A stretch of DNA of 64,000 nucleotides from contig OU015322.1 of assembly GCA_907163225.1 (NCBI GenBank), positions 310,001-374,000 on the forward strand. The letters are read 5' to 3'. The DNA is from an uncultured Rhodocyclaceae bacterium. GTDB taxonomy: Bacteria; Pseudomonadota; Gammaproteobacteria; Burkholderiales; Rhodocyclaceae. Below, piece after piece: positions 26,659 to 37,014 of the stretch. Under the pieces are notes generated by a model. The model ran no database searches and was not told where the DNA came from. It saw nothing but the letters and a program-made list of their open reading frames with translations. The position numbers were made by a program, and so were the translations under genes. How positions within the stretch are numbered: position 1 is the first letter of the stretch; each line of letters opens with the position of its first letter.

Positions 26659-26690
26659 CTGCGGTCAACCGGAAAAAAGGGCGAAATTTC
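26659..26690 (-). repeat. Dispersed repeat, short form, between cobM and cbiO
   Basis: Minus orientation: core CGGTCAACCG (26662-26671), then GAAAAAAGGGCGAAATTTC. It touches the cbiO stop codon. Confidence 0.85.
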
Positions 26691-27528
26691 AATGTCTTTC
26701 CTTGGGGGCAAGTAGCGACTGCAGCGCGTCGATGCTGCGCGGCGCGGGGTGTGGGGCGACGACGCCGCGCGCGACCAGCGTGCGGTGCAATTCAATGACG
26801 GTCGGCAGCGGCTGGCCGGCGCCGCTCAGTGCGCTGGCTTCGCCGGGTAGATCAACAGCGCGAAACGAGGCCGTGCAACGCCCGGCCACCAGCAAGTGAA
26901 TGTGTTCCGCCCAGCCGTAGGCGAAATTGACGTCATGCGTTGTCAGCACGATGGTGATGCCGCTGGCCGCCAGCGTATCGAGCACGTTGAGCAAATCGGC
27001 CTGCATGGCAGCATCCAGCCCGGCCATCGGTTCGTCGAGCAGCAGCAACTCCGGCTGCATGGCCAGCACGCCGGCGATGCAGACCCGTTTTTTCTGCCCG
27101 AAGCTGAGGTGATGCACCGGGCGGTCGGCCTGCTCGGCCATGCCGACGGCAGCCAGCGCATCGGCCACCCGGCGGCGTACCGTGGCTTCGTCCAGGCCGA
27201 GATTGAGCGGGCCGAACGAAACGTCTTCGAAGACACTAGCTGAAAACAGCTGGCGATCCGGGTTCTGAAAAACCAGGCCGACCCGGCGACGCAGCGCGTT
27301 CAAGCCGGCACGGCTGGTGTCGAACGGCGCGCCATCAAAACTCAGGCAGCCGGCAGTAGGCTTGAGCAAGCCATTGAAATGCTGGAGCAAGGTCGTTTTG
27401 CCCGAGCCATTGGCACCGAGCAAGGCATTGCGGCTGCCCCGGCGTATGGCCAGCGAACAGCCGTCCAGGCCGGTGCTGCCATCGGCATAGATGTAACGCA
27501 GCGAGCGTGCTTCGAGCAAGAGGCTCAT
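26689..27528 (-). CDS. cbiO: Cobalt ECF transporter ATPase
   Basis: The 279-residue ABC ATPase has Walker A LLGANGSGKTTLLQHF, Q-loop VFQNPDRQLFSASVFEDVSFGPLNLG (the PDxQ form typical of ECF ATPases), signature LSFGQKKRV, Walker B LLLLDEPMAGLD and a switch His in LTTHDVNF. It powers CbiMNQ-mediated cobalt uptake. It overlaps cbiQ by four bases. Confidence 0.95.
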   Translation of the reverse strand: MSLLLEARSLRYIYADGSTGLDGCSLAIRRGSRNALLGANGSGKTTLLQHFNGLLKPTAGCLSFDGAPFDTSRAGLNALRRRVGLVFQNPDRQLFSASVFEDVSFGPLNLGLDEATVRRRVADALAAVGMAEQADRPVHHLSFGQKKRVCIAGVLAMQPELLLLDEPMAGLDAAMQADLLNVLDTLAASGITIVLTTHDVNFAYGWAEHIHLLVAGRCTASFRAVDLPGEASALSGAGQPLPTVIELHRTLVARGVVAPHPAPRSIDALQSLLAPKERH

Positions 27529-28271
27529 GCGCCGAGCCGTATCGTGGTGATGATCAGGCCGCCGCCAGCCAGTGCGGCCAGGGCCGTATCACGCCGGGCG
27601 TGGGCGAAAACCGGGGGCAGAAAGCTCAGCGGTCCGTCGCCGTTGCGTGCCATCGCTGCGAAATGCAGCCCGCGTGCGCGCAGCCAGACCTGTACGGCAA
27701 GATTGGCGGCAAGCAGGCCGAGCGAGCGCAGGCTGCGCCGGGTTGTCGTGTAGCCGAGGCGGGCTTGCTGGGCGGTCAGCGTGTCGTGCACTGCCTCGGA
27801 AAAAACGAAAATCATGCGATAGCACAGCACCATCAGGTCGAGCAGTACATCCGGCAGGTGCAGGCGACGGAGCAGGCCGATCAGGTCGGGCAGCGGCGTT
27901 GTCAGGACGAGCAGGAGCAGGGCGGCCAGCGAGGCGAGCGAACGGGCGGCCAGTTCGGCGATGCGCGGCAGGGCATCGGGCGCCCATTGCCAGGCCAGGC
28001 TGCCGCTGGCGTCGCTGCTCAAGGAAACGACCAGCGACAGGCTGGACAAGGCGAGAAAGCCAAACGCCGGCGCTGCGACGCGAAGGAATATCCCCAAAGG
28101 CACCCCGGCGCCGAGCCAAGTGGCCAGCATCAGCAGCCCGGCAACCCCGGCGGCGACTGCCGGCGTCGTCGCCAAGAAAGCCGAAATCAGGCCGGCCAGC
28201 GCCAGGCAGCCCTTGGCAGCTGGGGCGACGCGCCGCCAGCGGTTGGCGTAAGCCGCCTGCTCAATCAGCAT
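27525..28271 (-). CDS. cbiQ: Cobalt ECF transporter T component
   Basis: This 248-residue membrane protein has several hydrophobic helices and the coupling motif region RGLHFAAMARNGDGP, a variant of the ARG-type coupling helix signature that contacts CbiO. Its N-terminus ([28 protein letters not shown]) matches CbiQ. It overlaps cbiN by 11 bases. Confidence 0.92.
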   Translation of the reverse strand: MLIEQAAYANRWRRVAPAAKGCLALAGLISAFLATTPAVAAGVAGLLMLATWLGAGVPLGIFLRVAAPAFGFLALSSLSLVVSLSSDASGSLAWQWAPDALPRIAELAARSLASLAALLLLVLTTPLPDLIGLLRRLHLPDVLLDLMVLCYRMIFVFSEAVHDTLTAQQARLGYTTTRRSLRSLGLLAANLAVQVWLRARGLHFAAMARNGDGPLSFLPPVFAHARRDTALAALAGGGLIITTIRLGA

Positions 28272-28614
28272 GGGTGTCCTTGCCGCTTGCCTGACGATGC
28301 TCGACTTCCTTTCGCAGTTTTTCGCGCGTCATCGAAGCGCCCAGCCAGTAGCCGATCACCCCGGCGCCAATCGCCGCCTGCAGGGCAAAGAGCAGCGAGG
28401 CAATCTCGTTGCTGGCCGGCTCCATCAGCGGCGCGAACCACGGCTGGTAGTCTGGGGCGATCTGGCCGATGGTCTGCTGCGCCTTGCCGTCGGCCCCGCC
28501 GAAAACCTCGCCCGGCTGGCCATCCGGCCCGGCGGCCGGTTTGGGCACTAGCCACAAGGGAAGGGCGGTCAGCGCCACGACGGCGGCCAGCAGCAACCAG
28601 TTTTGTCGCTTCAT
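28261..28614 (-). CDS. cbiN: Cobalt ECF transporter small subunit
   Basis: The 117-residue protein has two transmembrane segments (near residues 6-24 and 77-95) around a periplasmic loop that contains [47 protein letters not shown], the CbiN signature. CbiN assists metal loading of CbiM. Stop and start overlap those of its neighbours. Confidence 0.94.
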   Translation of the reverse strand: MKRQNWLLLAAVVALTALPLWLVPKPAAGPDGQPGEVFGGADGKAQQTIGQIAPDYQPWFAPLMEPASNEIASLLFALQAAIGAGVIGYWLGASMTREKLRKEVEHRQASGKDTHAD

Positions 28615-29288
28615 GCCTGCGCCTCGCGCCGGACAAACAGCGGCATGCCCTTCAATTCCTCGGCGTTGAAACGGGTCAGGGCATTGACGACGAGCACCGT
28701 CAGCAGGCCTTCGCTGATCGCCAGAGGGATCTGCGTGATGGCGAAGATGCCGCCAAATTTGCTCAGCGAGGCGGCAAAACCGCCGACTGGATCAGGGAAG
28801 GCCCAGGCCAGCTGGATCGAGGTGGTGAGGTAAGTGGCCAGGTCGCCGAGGCAGGCGGCGGCAAAAACGCAGCCGGCGAGAGGCAATCCGCCGAGGCGCC
28901 CGAGGCGGAAGATGCCGGCGGCGACAAATGGCCCGACGATGGCCATCGAAAAGAGGTTGGCACCGAGCGTGGTCAGTCCGCCGTGGGCCAGCAGCAGCGC
29001 TTGAAAAAGCAGCACGACGAGGCCGACCGGCACCATCGCCGCCGGCCCGAAAAGCAGGGCGCCGAGGCCGACGCCGGTCGGGTGCGAGCAACTGCCGGTG
29101 ACCGAGGGCAGCTTCAGGGCCGAGAGAATGAAGGAAAAGGCAGCGGCGACGCCGAGCAGCATGCGCAGCTCCGGCTGTTCATGCAGGCGCCGGCGAATTG
29201 ACCGAATGCCCCAGGCGACAAAGGGCGCGGATGCGAGCGTCCAGCCGAGCGCGTGGGCTGGCGGCAGAAAGCCTTCCATGATGTGCAT
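28611..29288 (-). CDS. cbiM: Cobalt ECF transporter substrate-binding subunit
   Basis: The 225-residue membrane protein starts [23 protein letters not shown]; the N-terminal Met1-His2 that coordinates the metal in CbiM is present, and [21 protein letters not shown] is also conserved. The start at 29288 is required to expose His2; an upstream in-frame ATG would bury it. First gene of the operon, behind a riboswitch. Confidence 0.95.
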   Translation of the reverse strand: MHIMEGFLPPAHALGWTLASAPFVAWGIRSIRRRLHEQPELRMLLGVAAAFSFILSALKLPSVTGSCSHPTGVGLGALLFGPAAMVPVGLVVLLFQALLLAHGGLTTLGANLFSMAIVGPFVAAGIFRLGRLGGLPLAGCVFAAACLGDLATYLTTSIQLAWAFPDPVGGFAASLSKFGGIFAITQIPLAISEGLLTVLVVNALTRFNAEELKGMPLFVRREAQA

Positions 29289-29424
29289 GACTTCTCCCCG
29301 AAGCAAAATAAGCCGCCGGGGTATGACAAAGGCAGATCGGAGGAATGGCCGTGCGGACGCGAAAAGGCGCGGAGACGACGAATCATCAGACCCTTCTCGT
29401 TACCCCGGAGAATGGTAAGACACG

Positions 29425-29630
29425 ATCATCGAGCCGGTCTTCTGGCTTGCCTTCATGCTTCTCCACCAACCTTCCCATGCAAAGCACAGTGGCATGAGGT
29501 GGAGTCGTCAGGCTTACAGCAGCGGGGGCTGCGCCGGAATGGCTGACTGTCGTTTGATGACAGTCGGATTCACCGGCTTCCCGTTTAATCCCTTGGCGCG
29601 GTTGCGCGTCAGGACACTCGAATGCGGCGG
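29425..29630 (-). promoter_or_regulatory. Cobalamin riboswitch upstream of cbiM
   Basis: On the minus strand the stretch contains GGGAAGCCGGTGAATCC, CGCAGCCCCCGCTGCTGTAA, the B12 box GCCACTGTG (complement near 29488-29493) and GGGAAGG. This is the core of the AdoCbl riboswitch, which would repress the whole cbi operon when B12 is high. Ends are approximate. It fills most of the 29289-29688 gap. Confidence 0.92.
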
Positions 29631-29688
29631 ATTATATTCGCGACTTCGTTCGAATCACAACTTTTAGTTTTTTGGAGCGGGATTGGGT

Positions 29689-30408
29689 CTAACGACGAAT
29701 CAGGTGCCAGACGAATTCCGCGCCGGCAGAAATCAGGTCGATTGCATCGATGATCCCGGCATTTTCCGGTTCCTGTTTCATGCGCTTGAGGCGCGATTTT
29801 TCGCGCTCGCGCATCACGATGGCGTCGCCCAGCAACTCGACGTCACGCGTCGTGCGGCGCACTTCGGCGTGCTGGAAACGGCTCAGCGCCTGTTCGACGG
29901 CGCTGGGGTCGAGAATGGTGATCGGCGCCCGGCAATGGCCGCAGGCGTGGTCCTTGCGAATGTCGACCGGGGCGCCGCAGCCCATGCAGCGGATGATGCC
30001 GACCTTGGCCGACAGTTCTTCGATTTCGGCCGGATTGAGCTGCCGGACGAAGCCCTTTTCGATCATGAACTGGGCGAAAGTGGTGAAGCGGCCGTGCTTT
30101 TGCAGGCAACGGTGATAGTTGAACTTGCCGCCGTGCTTGGCGACGTCGAGGCCATGGAGCAAACGCTCGTCGCAGCGCGGGCATTTCAGTGGCTCACGCA
30201 GGGGCGTGCGCTGGTCGTCGTGGTGTTCATGGAGCAACTCGAACAGCTTGACGATGCCACCCGGTGTGATCTGCACGCTTTCGAATTCATCGAACCAGAT
30301 GCCCTGACAACTGAAACACAAATCGAGCATAACCTCGCCGTGATGCAGCTTTTCCAGGCGCTGCTTGACCATGGTTTGCCGGCAGGACGGACAGGGAATC
30401 GGCTTCAT
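29689..30408 (-). CDS. Zinc-ribbon (TFIIB-type) protein, second gene of the rlhA unit
   Basis: The 239-residue protein has three cysteine clusters: CPSC...LCFSCQGIWFDEFE at the N-terminus (zf-TFIIB type), CPRC...HRC in the middle and CMGC...CGHC near residue 155-175, consistent with three zinc ribbons. The C-terminus is helical and basic (VMREREKSRLKRMKQE). Its ATG lies two bases after the rlhA stop, so the two are likely co-translated. The function is not known. Confidence 0.85.
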   Translation of the reverse strand: MKPIPCPSCRQTMVKQRLEKLHHGEVMLDLCFSCQGIWFDEFESVQITPGGIVKLFELLHEHHDDQRTPLREPLKCPRCDERLLHGLDVAKHGGKFNYHRCLQKHGRFTTFAQFMIEKGFVRQLNPAEIEELSAKVGIIRCMGCGAPVDIRKDHACGHCRAPITILDPSAVEQALSRFQHAEVRRTTRDVELLGDAIVMREREKSRLKRMKQEPENAGIIDAIDLISAGAEFVWHLIRR

Positions 30409-30410
30409 GG

Positions 30411-32300
30411 TCAGAGCGGGCGAATGGTGCCGAGGTTGAGCTTGACGCCCTTTTTCATCTTGCCGACGACGTGCATTTCGCAGGCTTTGCAGTCGAATTT
30501 GAGGATCAGTTTTTCGTTGCCGTTGACCAACGTCATCGGATCCGGCTTGAGGTGTTTTACTTCCTTCGGGCACAGATTGAAGCTGTAGCGCAGGCAGTGG
30601 CGGGTGATCATCAGCGAGACCATGCCTTTTTCGTTGCCGGCCTCATAGGCTTCCTCGACCAGCTTGACGCCGTGTTTCTCGTAGAACTGGCGGGCTTTGG
30701 CGTTGAAAACGTTGCCGAGGTAGGTCAGTTCTTCCTGCGGGTAGGGCACCGGGTTGGCGGCCGGCGTGGCGCGCGGCGGGCGCGGGTGGCTGGCGATGCG
30801 GGCGGCTTCGAGTTGTTCGGTGGCTTCGCGGCGCAGGGCGTTGATGGCGCTGACCGGCAGGAACCACGGTTGGCTCAGCTTCAATTCAACCGGCTCGGCG
30901 ACGAACATCGTGTTGCCGAATTTGGCGAGGTTTTCCGTGAGCTTGGCCATGGCCGGCTCAGGGTTCTGGGCAAGTTGCCATTCCGATTTTGGCCCGTTTT
31001 TCCGGTTGACCGTAGCAGTCACGCCATCTTCGTCGGTCAGCGTCAACGCGAAGCCGTCGTCGGTTTCAGTCAGCACTGGCTTCACCGCAATGCGGCGGTC
31101 GGCCGATTCCTTCTCCAGCGCACGCTCAAATTCCTGGTCGCGGTTGCGGAAGAGGGTGGCGCCTGCAGTCAGATCCTCCGGCATTTCGGCCGGGAATAAC
31201 GTTGAACCGTCGGCACGGTTGATGCGCATGCCGACCAGTTCGCCGTGGCCGTTGTAGAAACAGACGCCGTCGCCGTTGCTGAAAGGCTTTTCGGCATTGA
31301 CGGTGAAAGAACCGTCGCCGATGTCGACGACCTCGCCGATCAGTTCGCCGACAAAAGCCGGTGAATCGAAGGCGCCGATGTCGTCCTGGCGGTCGTTGGC
31401 GAAATAATCGGTGTAGCCGCGGTTGAAGGTCTTGTCCGGCTGCGGCGTGAAGGTGTAGGTGCTGCGACCACTCGAGGCGCGGGTGAATTCGGGATTGTTG
31501 GTGATGATCTCGTCGAGCAGGCCGCGGTAGTGCGCTGTGATGTTCTTGACGTAGCTGAGGTCTTTCAGCCTGCCCTCGATCTTGAACGAACAGACCCCGG
31601 CTCGGGCCAGTTCCAACATGTTGTCGGTCTGATTGTTGTCCTTCATCGACAGCAGATGCTGGTTCTCGGTGATGGTTTTGCCCTTGTCGTCGACCAGCGT
31701 GTAGGGCAGGCGGCAAGCCTGCGAACACTCTCCGCGGTTGGCGCTTCGGCCGGTGTGGGCCTGGCTGATGTAGCACTGGCCGCTGAACGCAACGCACAGT
31801 GCGCCGTGAACAAAATATTCCAATGAAACATTGGTTTGCGAAGCAATCTTTATAATTTCGTTTAAGCTGCATTCGCGCGCCAGAACGACCTGCGAGAAGC
31901 CGGAATCTTCGAGAAACTTCACTTTGTCGGCGTTGCGATTGTCGGTCTGCGTACTGGCGTGGAGCTGGATGGGCGGCAGGTCCATTTCCAGCAAACCCAT
32001 GTCCTGAATGATCAGCGCATCAACACCGGCTTCGTATAACTCCCAGGCCAGCAGGCGGCTGCCTTCGAGTTCGTCATCGTGCAGGATGGTGTTGAGCGCG
32101 ACAAAGACCTTGGCGCGATAGCGGTGGGCAAAATCGCAAAGCCGTTTGATTTCGGCGACATCGTTGCCGGCGCCGTAGCGCGCACCAAAAGCCGGGCCAC
32201 CAATATAGACGGCATCGGCGCCGTGCTTGATGGCCTCAATGCCGAAATCGGCGTTCTTGGCCGGGGCGAGGAGTTCGAGAGGGTGTTGGATTCGGGTCAT
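30411..32300 (-). CDS. rlhA: U32 family peptidase-like 23S rRNA C2501 hydroxylase
   Basis: The 629-residue protein matches the RlhA (YdcP) branch of U32 proteins: ELLAPAKNADFGIEAIKHGADAVYIGGPAFGAR, HASTQTDNRNADKVKFL, HGALCVAFSGQCYISQAHTGRSANRGECSQACRLPYTL with the iron-sulfur-type cysteines, and SFKIEGRLKDLSYVKNITAHYRG. RlhA hydroxylates C2501 of 23S rRNA. A dispersed repeat copy (30985-31015) encodes VNRKNGPKSE in the variable middle domain, followed by normal sequence. A late Cys pair (DCKACEMH) lies near the C-terminus. Confidence 0.92.
   Translation of the reverse strand: MTRIQHPLELLAPAKNADFGIEAIKHGADAVYIGGPAFGARYGAGNDVAEIKRLCDFAHRYRAKVFVALNTILHDDELEGSRLLAWELYEAGVDALIIQDMGLLEMDLPPIQLHASTQTDNRNADKVKFLEDSGFSQVVLARECSLNEIIKIASQTNVSLEYFVHGALCVAFSGQCYISQAHTGRSANRGECSQACRLPYTLVDDKGKTITENQHLLSMKDNNQTDNMLELARAGVCSFKIEGRLKDLSYVKNITAHYRGLLDEIITNNPEFTRASSGRSTYTFTPQPDKTFNRGYTDYFANDRQDDIGAFDSPAFVGELIGEVVDIGDGSFTVNAEKPFSNGDGVCFYNGHGELVGMRINRADGSTLFPAEMPEDLTAGATLFRNRDQEFERALEKESADRRIAVKPVLTETDDGFALTLTDEDGVTATVNRKNGPKSEWQLAQNPEPAMAKLTENLAKFGNTMFVAEPVELKLSQPWFLPVSAINALRREATEQLEAARIASHPRPPRATPAANPVPYPQEELTYLGNVFNAKARQFYEKHGVKLVEEAYEAGNEKGMVSLMITRHCLRYSFNLCPKEVKHLKPDPMTLVNGNEKLILKFDCKACEMHVVGKMKKGVKLNLGTIRPL
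30985..31015 (+). repeat. Dispersed repeat, short form, inside rlhA
   Basis: GATTTTGGCCCG, T tract, core CGGTTGACCG (31003-31012) and TAG. It is in frame on the opposite strand. Confidence 0.85.
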
Positions 32301-32306
32301 GGCGCC

Positions 32307-33128
32307 TTAGTACGTGAAACGCGGGGCAAGTTCGTTGAGATTGAACTCGCGCAGGATGGCTTCGGCCCGTTCGCGGGCATTTTTGCGTGGATTGCCGCGC
32401 TTGGTGGCGATGATCAGTTCATTCTTCATTGAATGCTCCCAGCCGACCAGTTCAGTGACGGTGACGTCGTAGCCGTGCGACTCGAGCAGCAGGCAGCGCA
32501 GCACGTTGGTCAGGTGGCTGCCAAGCTCGCGGGTGTGGATCGGGTGTCGCCAAAGCTCGGCCAGTGGTTTTTGCGACAGCGATTCGTTCTTTCTGGCCCG
32601 CATGGTGGCCGCTACTTCGGCCTGACAGCAAGGGACGAGGACGATATGGCGGGCATTTTTGGTCAGGGCGAAACGGATGGCGTCGTCGGTCGCCGTGTTG
32701 CAGGCGTGTAGCGCTGTCACGACATCGACCTGTGCCGGCAGTTCGCTCGCAGTCAGCGAATCCTCGACAGTGCAGGCAAGGAAGCGCATGCGCTCAAAGC
32801 CAAGCCTGGCGGCCAGTTCGCGGGATTTTTCGACGAGTTCCTGGCGCGTTTCGATGCCGATGATTTCGCCGGTGGCGCGATTCTTGATACAGAGATCGTA
32901 GAGGATGAAACCGAGATAGGACTTGCCGGCCCCATGGTCGACCAGCGTCTCGGCGCCATCCAGCAGCGGTTCGATGAACTGGTAGAGGTGATAGACCTGT
33001 TTGAGCTTGCGCCGCGTGTCCTGATTGAGCTTGCCGTCACGGGTAAGGATGTGGAGTTCCTTGAGCAGTTCAATCGACTGCCCGGGGCGGATTTCAGGAA
33101 TGTCGGCGGTGGTGTTTGGCTTCTTCAT
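32307..33128 (-). CDS. SAM-dependent methyltransferase (Methyltransf_32-like)
   Basis: The 273-residue protein has a SAM motif LVDHGAGKSYLGFILYDL near residue 63, an acidic loop IGIETRQELVEKS and the motif VTALHACNTATDDAIRFAL, typical of the METTL25/Methyltransf_32 group. A CC pair (VPCCQAE) follows. The substrate is unknown. It ends six bases before rlhA on the same strand, so the three genes (methyltransferase, rlhA, zinc ribbon) may be one RNA-modification unit (inference). Confidence 0.82.
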   Translation of the reverse strand: MKKPNTTADIPEIRPGQSIELLKELHILTRDGKLNQDTRRKLKQVYHLYQFIEPLLDGAETLVDHGAGKSYLGFILYDLCIKNRATGEIIGIETRQELVEKSRELAARLGFERMRFLACTVEDSLTASELPAQVDVVTALHACNTATDDAIRFALTKNARHIVLVPCCQAEVAATMRARKNESLSQKPLAELWRHPIHTRELGSHLTNVLRCLLLESHGYDVTVTELVGWEHSMKNELIIATKRGNPRKNARERAEAILREFNLNELAPRFTY

Positions 33129-33238
33129 GGGGCGACATTATCGCATTCAAATTTCTATCACTTTCGTGTCAACCGAATCAAAGTCGAGTCGTTATTAGGC
33201 TCATGGTGATCAAACACCGCATAAACGGAGAGAGATAA

Positions 33239-33517
33239 ATGGGCAGTCTGAGCAACGAATCCTTCGATCAATTCCTGGATTCCCTGAAGAAAGCCGGTAT
33301 TACCATTTCCAACGAAGCCGAGCTGCGCGAGCGCTTGGCTGAAGCACAACGCTGGCGTTTCGCCTTCCAGACCCTGGCCGCCAACGGCAAGGTCATCGGC
33401 ATCAGCTTCGAAGATCAATCCGAAGGCCGCAACGAAGCCGAAATCGATCGCGCTTTCAACGAATTCCAGTTTTCCGAGAAGTCCAAAGCTGTTTTCTCGG
33501 CCAACCTCAAGCACTAA
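33239..33517 (+). CDS. Small conserved protein, paralogue of the gene at 42681
   Basis: The 92-residue soluble protein has no recognised domain. It aligns with the 91-residue product at 42681-42956: FIQSLKVAGVAISNEFEVIERLEEAREWHYAF against FLDSLKKAGITISNEAELRERLAEAQRWRFAF, then GIGISF-type and a common ending (F.A.L.H). GGAGAGAG before the ATG is a good ribosome site. Unknown function; followed by a strong terminator. Confidence 0.85.
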   Translation: MGSLSNESFDQFLDSLKKAGITISNEAELRERLAEAQRWRFAFQTLAANGKVIGISFEDQSEGRNEAEIDRAFNEFQFSEKSKAVFSANLKH

Positions 33518-33564
33518 GATTTAAAGTTTCGGCCTTCCGCATTGGCGGGGGGAAGAAGAAAAAA

Positions 33565-33589
33565 ACGGGCGCCAAGTGGCGCCCGTTTT
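33565..33589. terminator. Bidirectional terminator
   Basis: ACGGGCGCC, loop AAGT, GGCGCCCGT with T on the plus side and an A run (T on the minus side) before it. It serves the small gene and ettA. Confidence 0.9.
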
Positions 33590-33616
33590 GCATTTCGAGT
33601 CAGGAAATACTAATTC

Positions 33617-33649
33617 CTGCGGTCAACCCGAAAAAAAGGCCAAAATCGA
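33617..33649 (-). repeat. Dispersed repeat, short form, downstream of ettA
   Basis: Minus orientation: core CGGTCAACCC (33620-33629), GAAAAAAAGGCC, then AAAATCGAAATTTC. This is the clearest copy showing two spaced A/T tracts. Confidence 0.88.
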
Positions 33650-33667
33650 AATTTCGGCCTGTGGTCG

Positions 33668-35332
<1,665 letters not shown>

Positions 35333-35449
35333 GAACAACCTACCTGTCGTCGTAAATTTTAAAGATGCGCGAAGTCTACGGCCCTTCAACGCAAATGGCC
35401 AGCCTCCCGAAGATCGGGGGCTGGCCATCGGTAAAAAGCTGAGCGGAAA

Positions 35450-36091
35450 CTAGATGCGAATATTGCCCAGCGAGCGGTGCAGCAAAACTGCAGGTGCATC
35501 GACCCGTGGGCAGGTGCGGAGGCCGCCGATCTGCGTAAAGCCGAACTCCCTGCGGTAGTAAGCAGCGTGCCGAGGGTTAACCTCGATCACTACGTCCGTC
35601 ACACCAAAAACAGCCTTGGCGTATTTATAGGTAGAACGAAACAGCGACTTTAAGAGCGTGAGGTCGGTGGCGTCGCTATCAACCGCCAGTCGAGTGACTT
35701 CGCAAATGACGCGAGAGGGCTTGCGCAGCTTCGTCATCTCATCTTTGTAGAGTGCATCGGCCAGAAGGCCTGCGCCAGAGTCACGCGACGCCGTCATGGT
35801 GGCAACCAGTTCGCCGTCCATCCAGGCGGCAAGCGTTGAGTGATTCGGGTCGCCAATCAATTGACGGTGCGGTGCAAGCCGGTAGCCCCGCCAGGCGTAC
35901 ATGCGCCGAACCAGCGCTGCACATGCACGGTGTTGCTGATAATTGACGGCCGGGGAAACCACCAGTTCCTGAGCATCGTATTCGGCAATGGCGCCAAGAG
36001 TGGTGTTGTGCCCAGTTGGCGACATCAGCGCAGATAGGTAACCTGCGGGTGCCGAGGTGCTTGATGGTATGACAAATTGCATAGGCAGCAT
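35450..36091 (-). CDS. FeeM-like N-acyl amino acid synthase / acyltransferase
   Basis: The 213-residue protein resembles the FeeM/autoinducer-synthase-like GNAT group: ALVRRMYAWRGYRLAPHRQLIGDPNHSTLAAWMDGELVATMTASRDSGAGLLADALYKDEMTKLR and then VICEVTRLAVDSDATDLTLLKSLFRSTY, VIEVNPRHAAYYRREFGF. These enzymes link long acyl chains from acyl-ACP to an amino acid. The acyl and amine partners cannot be read from the sequence. It stands alone between ettA and the bactofilin gene. Confidence 0.8.
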   Translation of the reverse strand: MLPMQFVIPSSTSAPAGYLSALMSPTGHNTTLGAIAEYDAQELVVSPAVNYQQHRACAALVRRMYAWRGYRLAPHRQLIGDPNHSTLAAWMDGELVATMTASRDSGAGLLADALYKDEMTKLRKPSRVICEVTRLAVDSDATDLTLLKSLFRSTYKYAKAVFGVTDVVIEVNPRHAAYYRREFGFTQIGGLRTCPRVDAPAVLLHRSLGNIRI

Positions 36092-36114
36092 TCTATGAGG
36101 TACGCCTTAAGGAA

Positions 36115-36660
36115 TCAACCAGCCACGGCAGCCAGGGGTTTGATCGCGTCATCGCGAAGGTGAAACTGATTTTGCTTTTCCGCTGAAAGGGCATTGATGT
36201 CACCACAGAGTTCGCCGCCTTCATCGATCACCAGCTTGCCGTAGCGAATCTTGCCGTGAACCTTGCCGGTCGCATGAATGATGAGTTGAGAACGCGCGGT
36301 CAACTCGCCTTCGAACGAGCCGTGAATTTCTGCAATGTCGATGCTGACCTTGCCGGAAAAGGAGCCGTTTTCGGCTATGCGAATCACCCTGCTGTCCATC
36401 GTGGCTTCAACGCGGCCTTCGACCACGAGCGTGTCGCAGTCAAGAATTTCAGCACCTTTGAGTTTGACGTCAGGGCCTACGATCAACCGGGCGCCGATGA
36501 CATTTTCGGTCGAGTTGGCTGCTTCGGTTTTCTCGGGCTGAACTACCGGAGCGGGCGCAGGAGATGTCGTGCTGGTGCTGCCAGCGCTACCAAGGATGTT
36601 ATTGACCTCCTTGCGGTTGATAGCGTCATTGCGGTTGGTCAGACTTGGTTTGTTGAACAT
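36115..36660 (-). CDS. Bactofilin family cytoskeletal protein
   Basis: The 181-residue protein has a disordered Pro/Ser/Thr N-terminal region (residues 25-50) and a bactofilin beta-helix core: NVIGARLIVGPDVKLKGAEILDCDTLVVEGRVEATMDSRVIRIAENGSFSGKVSIDIAEIHGSFEGELTARSQLIIHATGKVHGKIRYGKLVIDEGGELCGDI. Bactofilins polymerise without nucleotide and organise envelope proteins. GGGAG before the ATG supports the start. Confidence 0.92.
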   Translation of the reverse strand: MFNKPSLTNRNDAINRKEVNNILGSAGSTSTTSPAPAPVVQPEKTEAANSTENVIGARLIVGPDVKLKGAEILDCDTLVVEGRVEATMDSRVIRIAENGSFSGKVSIDIAEIHGSFEGELTARSQLIIHATGKVHGKIRYGKLVIDEGGELCGDINALSAEKQNQFHLRDDAIKPLAAVAG

Positions 36661-37014
36661 GGGGACTCCCGTTGTGAAGTTTAAGAAACTGGCTGTCCCG
36701 ATGTTCATTGCGATAAGCGTGCCATGTGAAAATAATTGAATTAAAACAGTTAGTTGTCGGTAAATTACGAAATCCATTTCAAGTCTGCGTTGTGGTTTCG
36801 TCGTGATATGGCGACAGATATTTTTGCATTTGCAACTAAACGCAGCGAACCTATATGAACCTACCGTCGTTATATTGCGACATTCCTACAAGTTGTTGAA
36901 TTTGCAGTTAAAAATTGTGACGATTTGTCATTGCTTAGGGCCGCACCCCGGTCTCGACAGTCTCTCCACATCGACGTTGCGGTTTAAACTCCAGTTTTAA
37001 GTCATTGAATCCGA
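36661..37014. promoter_or_regulatory. AT-rich divergent promoter region
   Basis: No gene is seen. The region is markedly AT-rich and lies between the divergent bactofilin and glrK-type genes, so it should hold both promoters. I find no unambiguous -10/-35 pair or operator. Confidence 0.5.
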
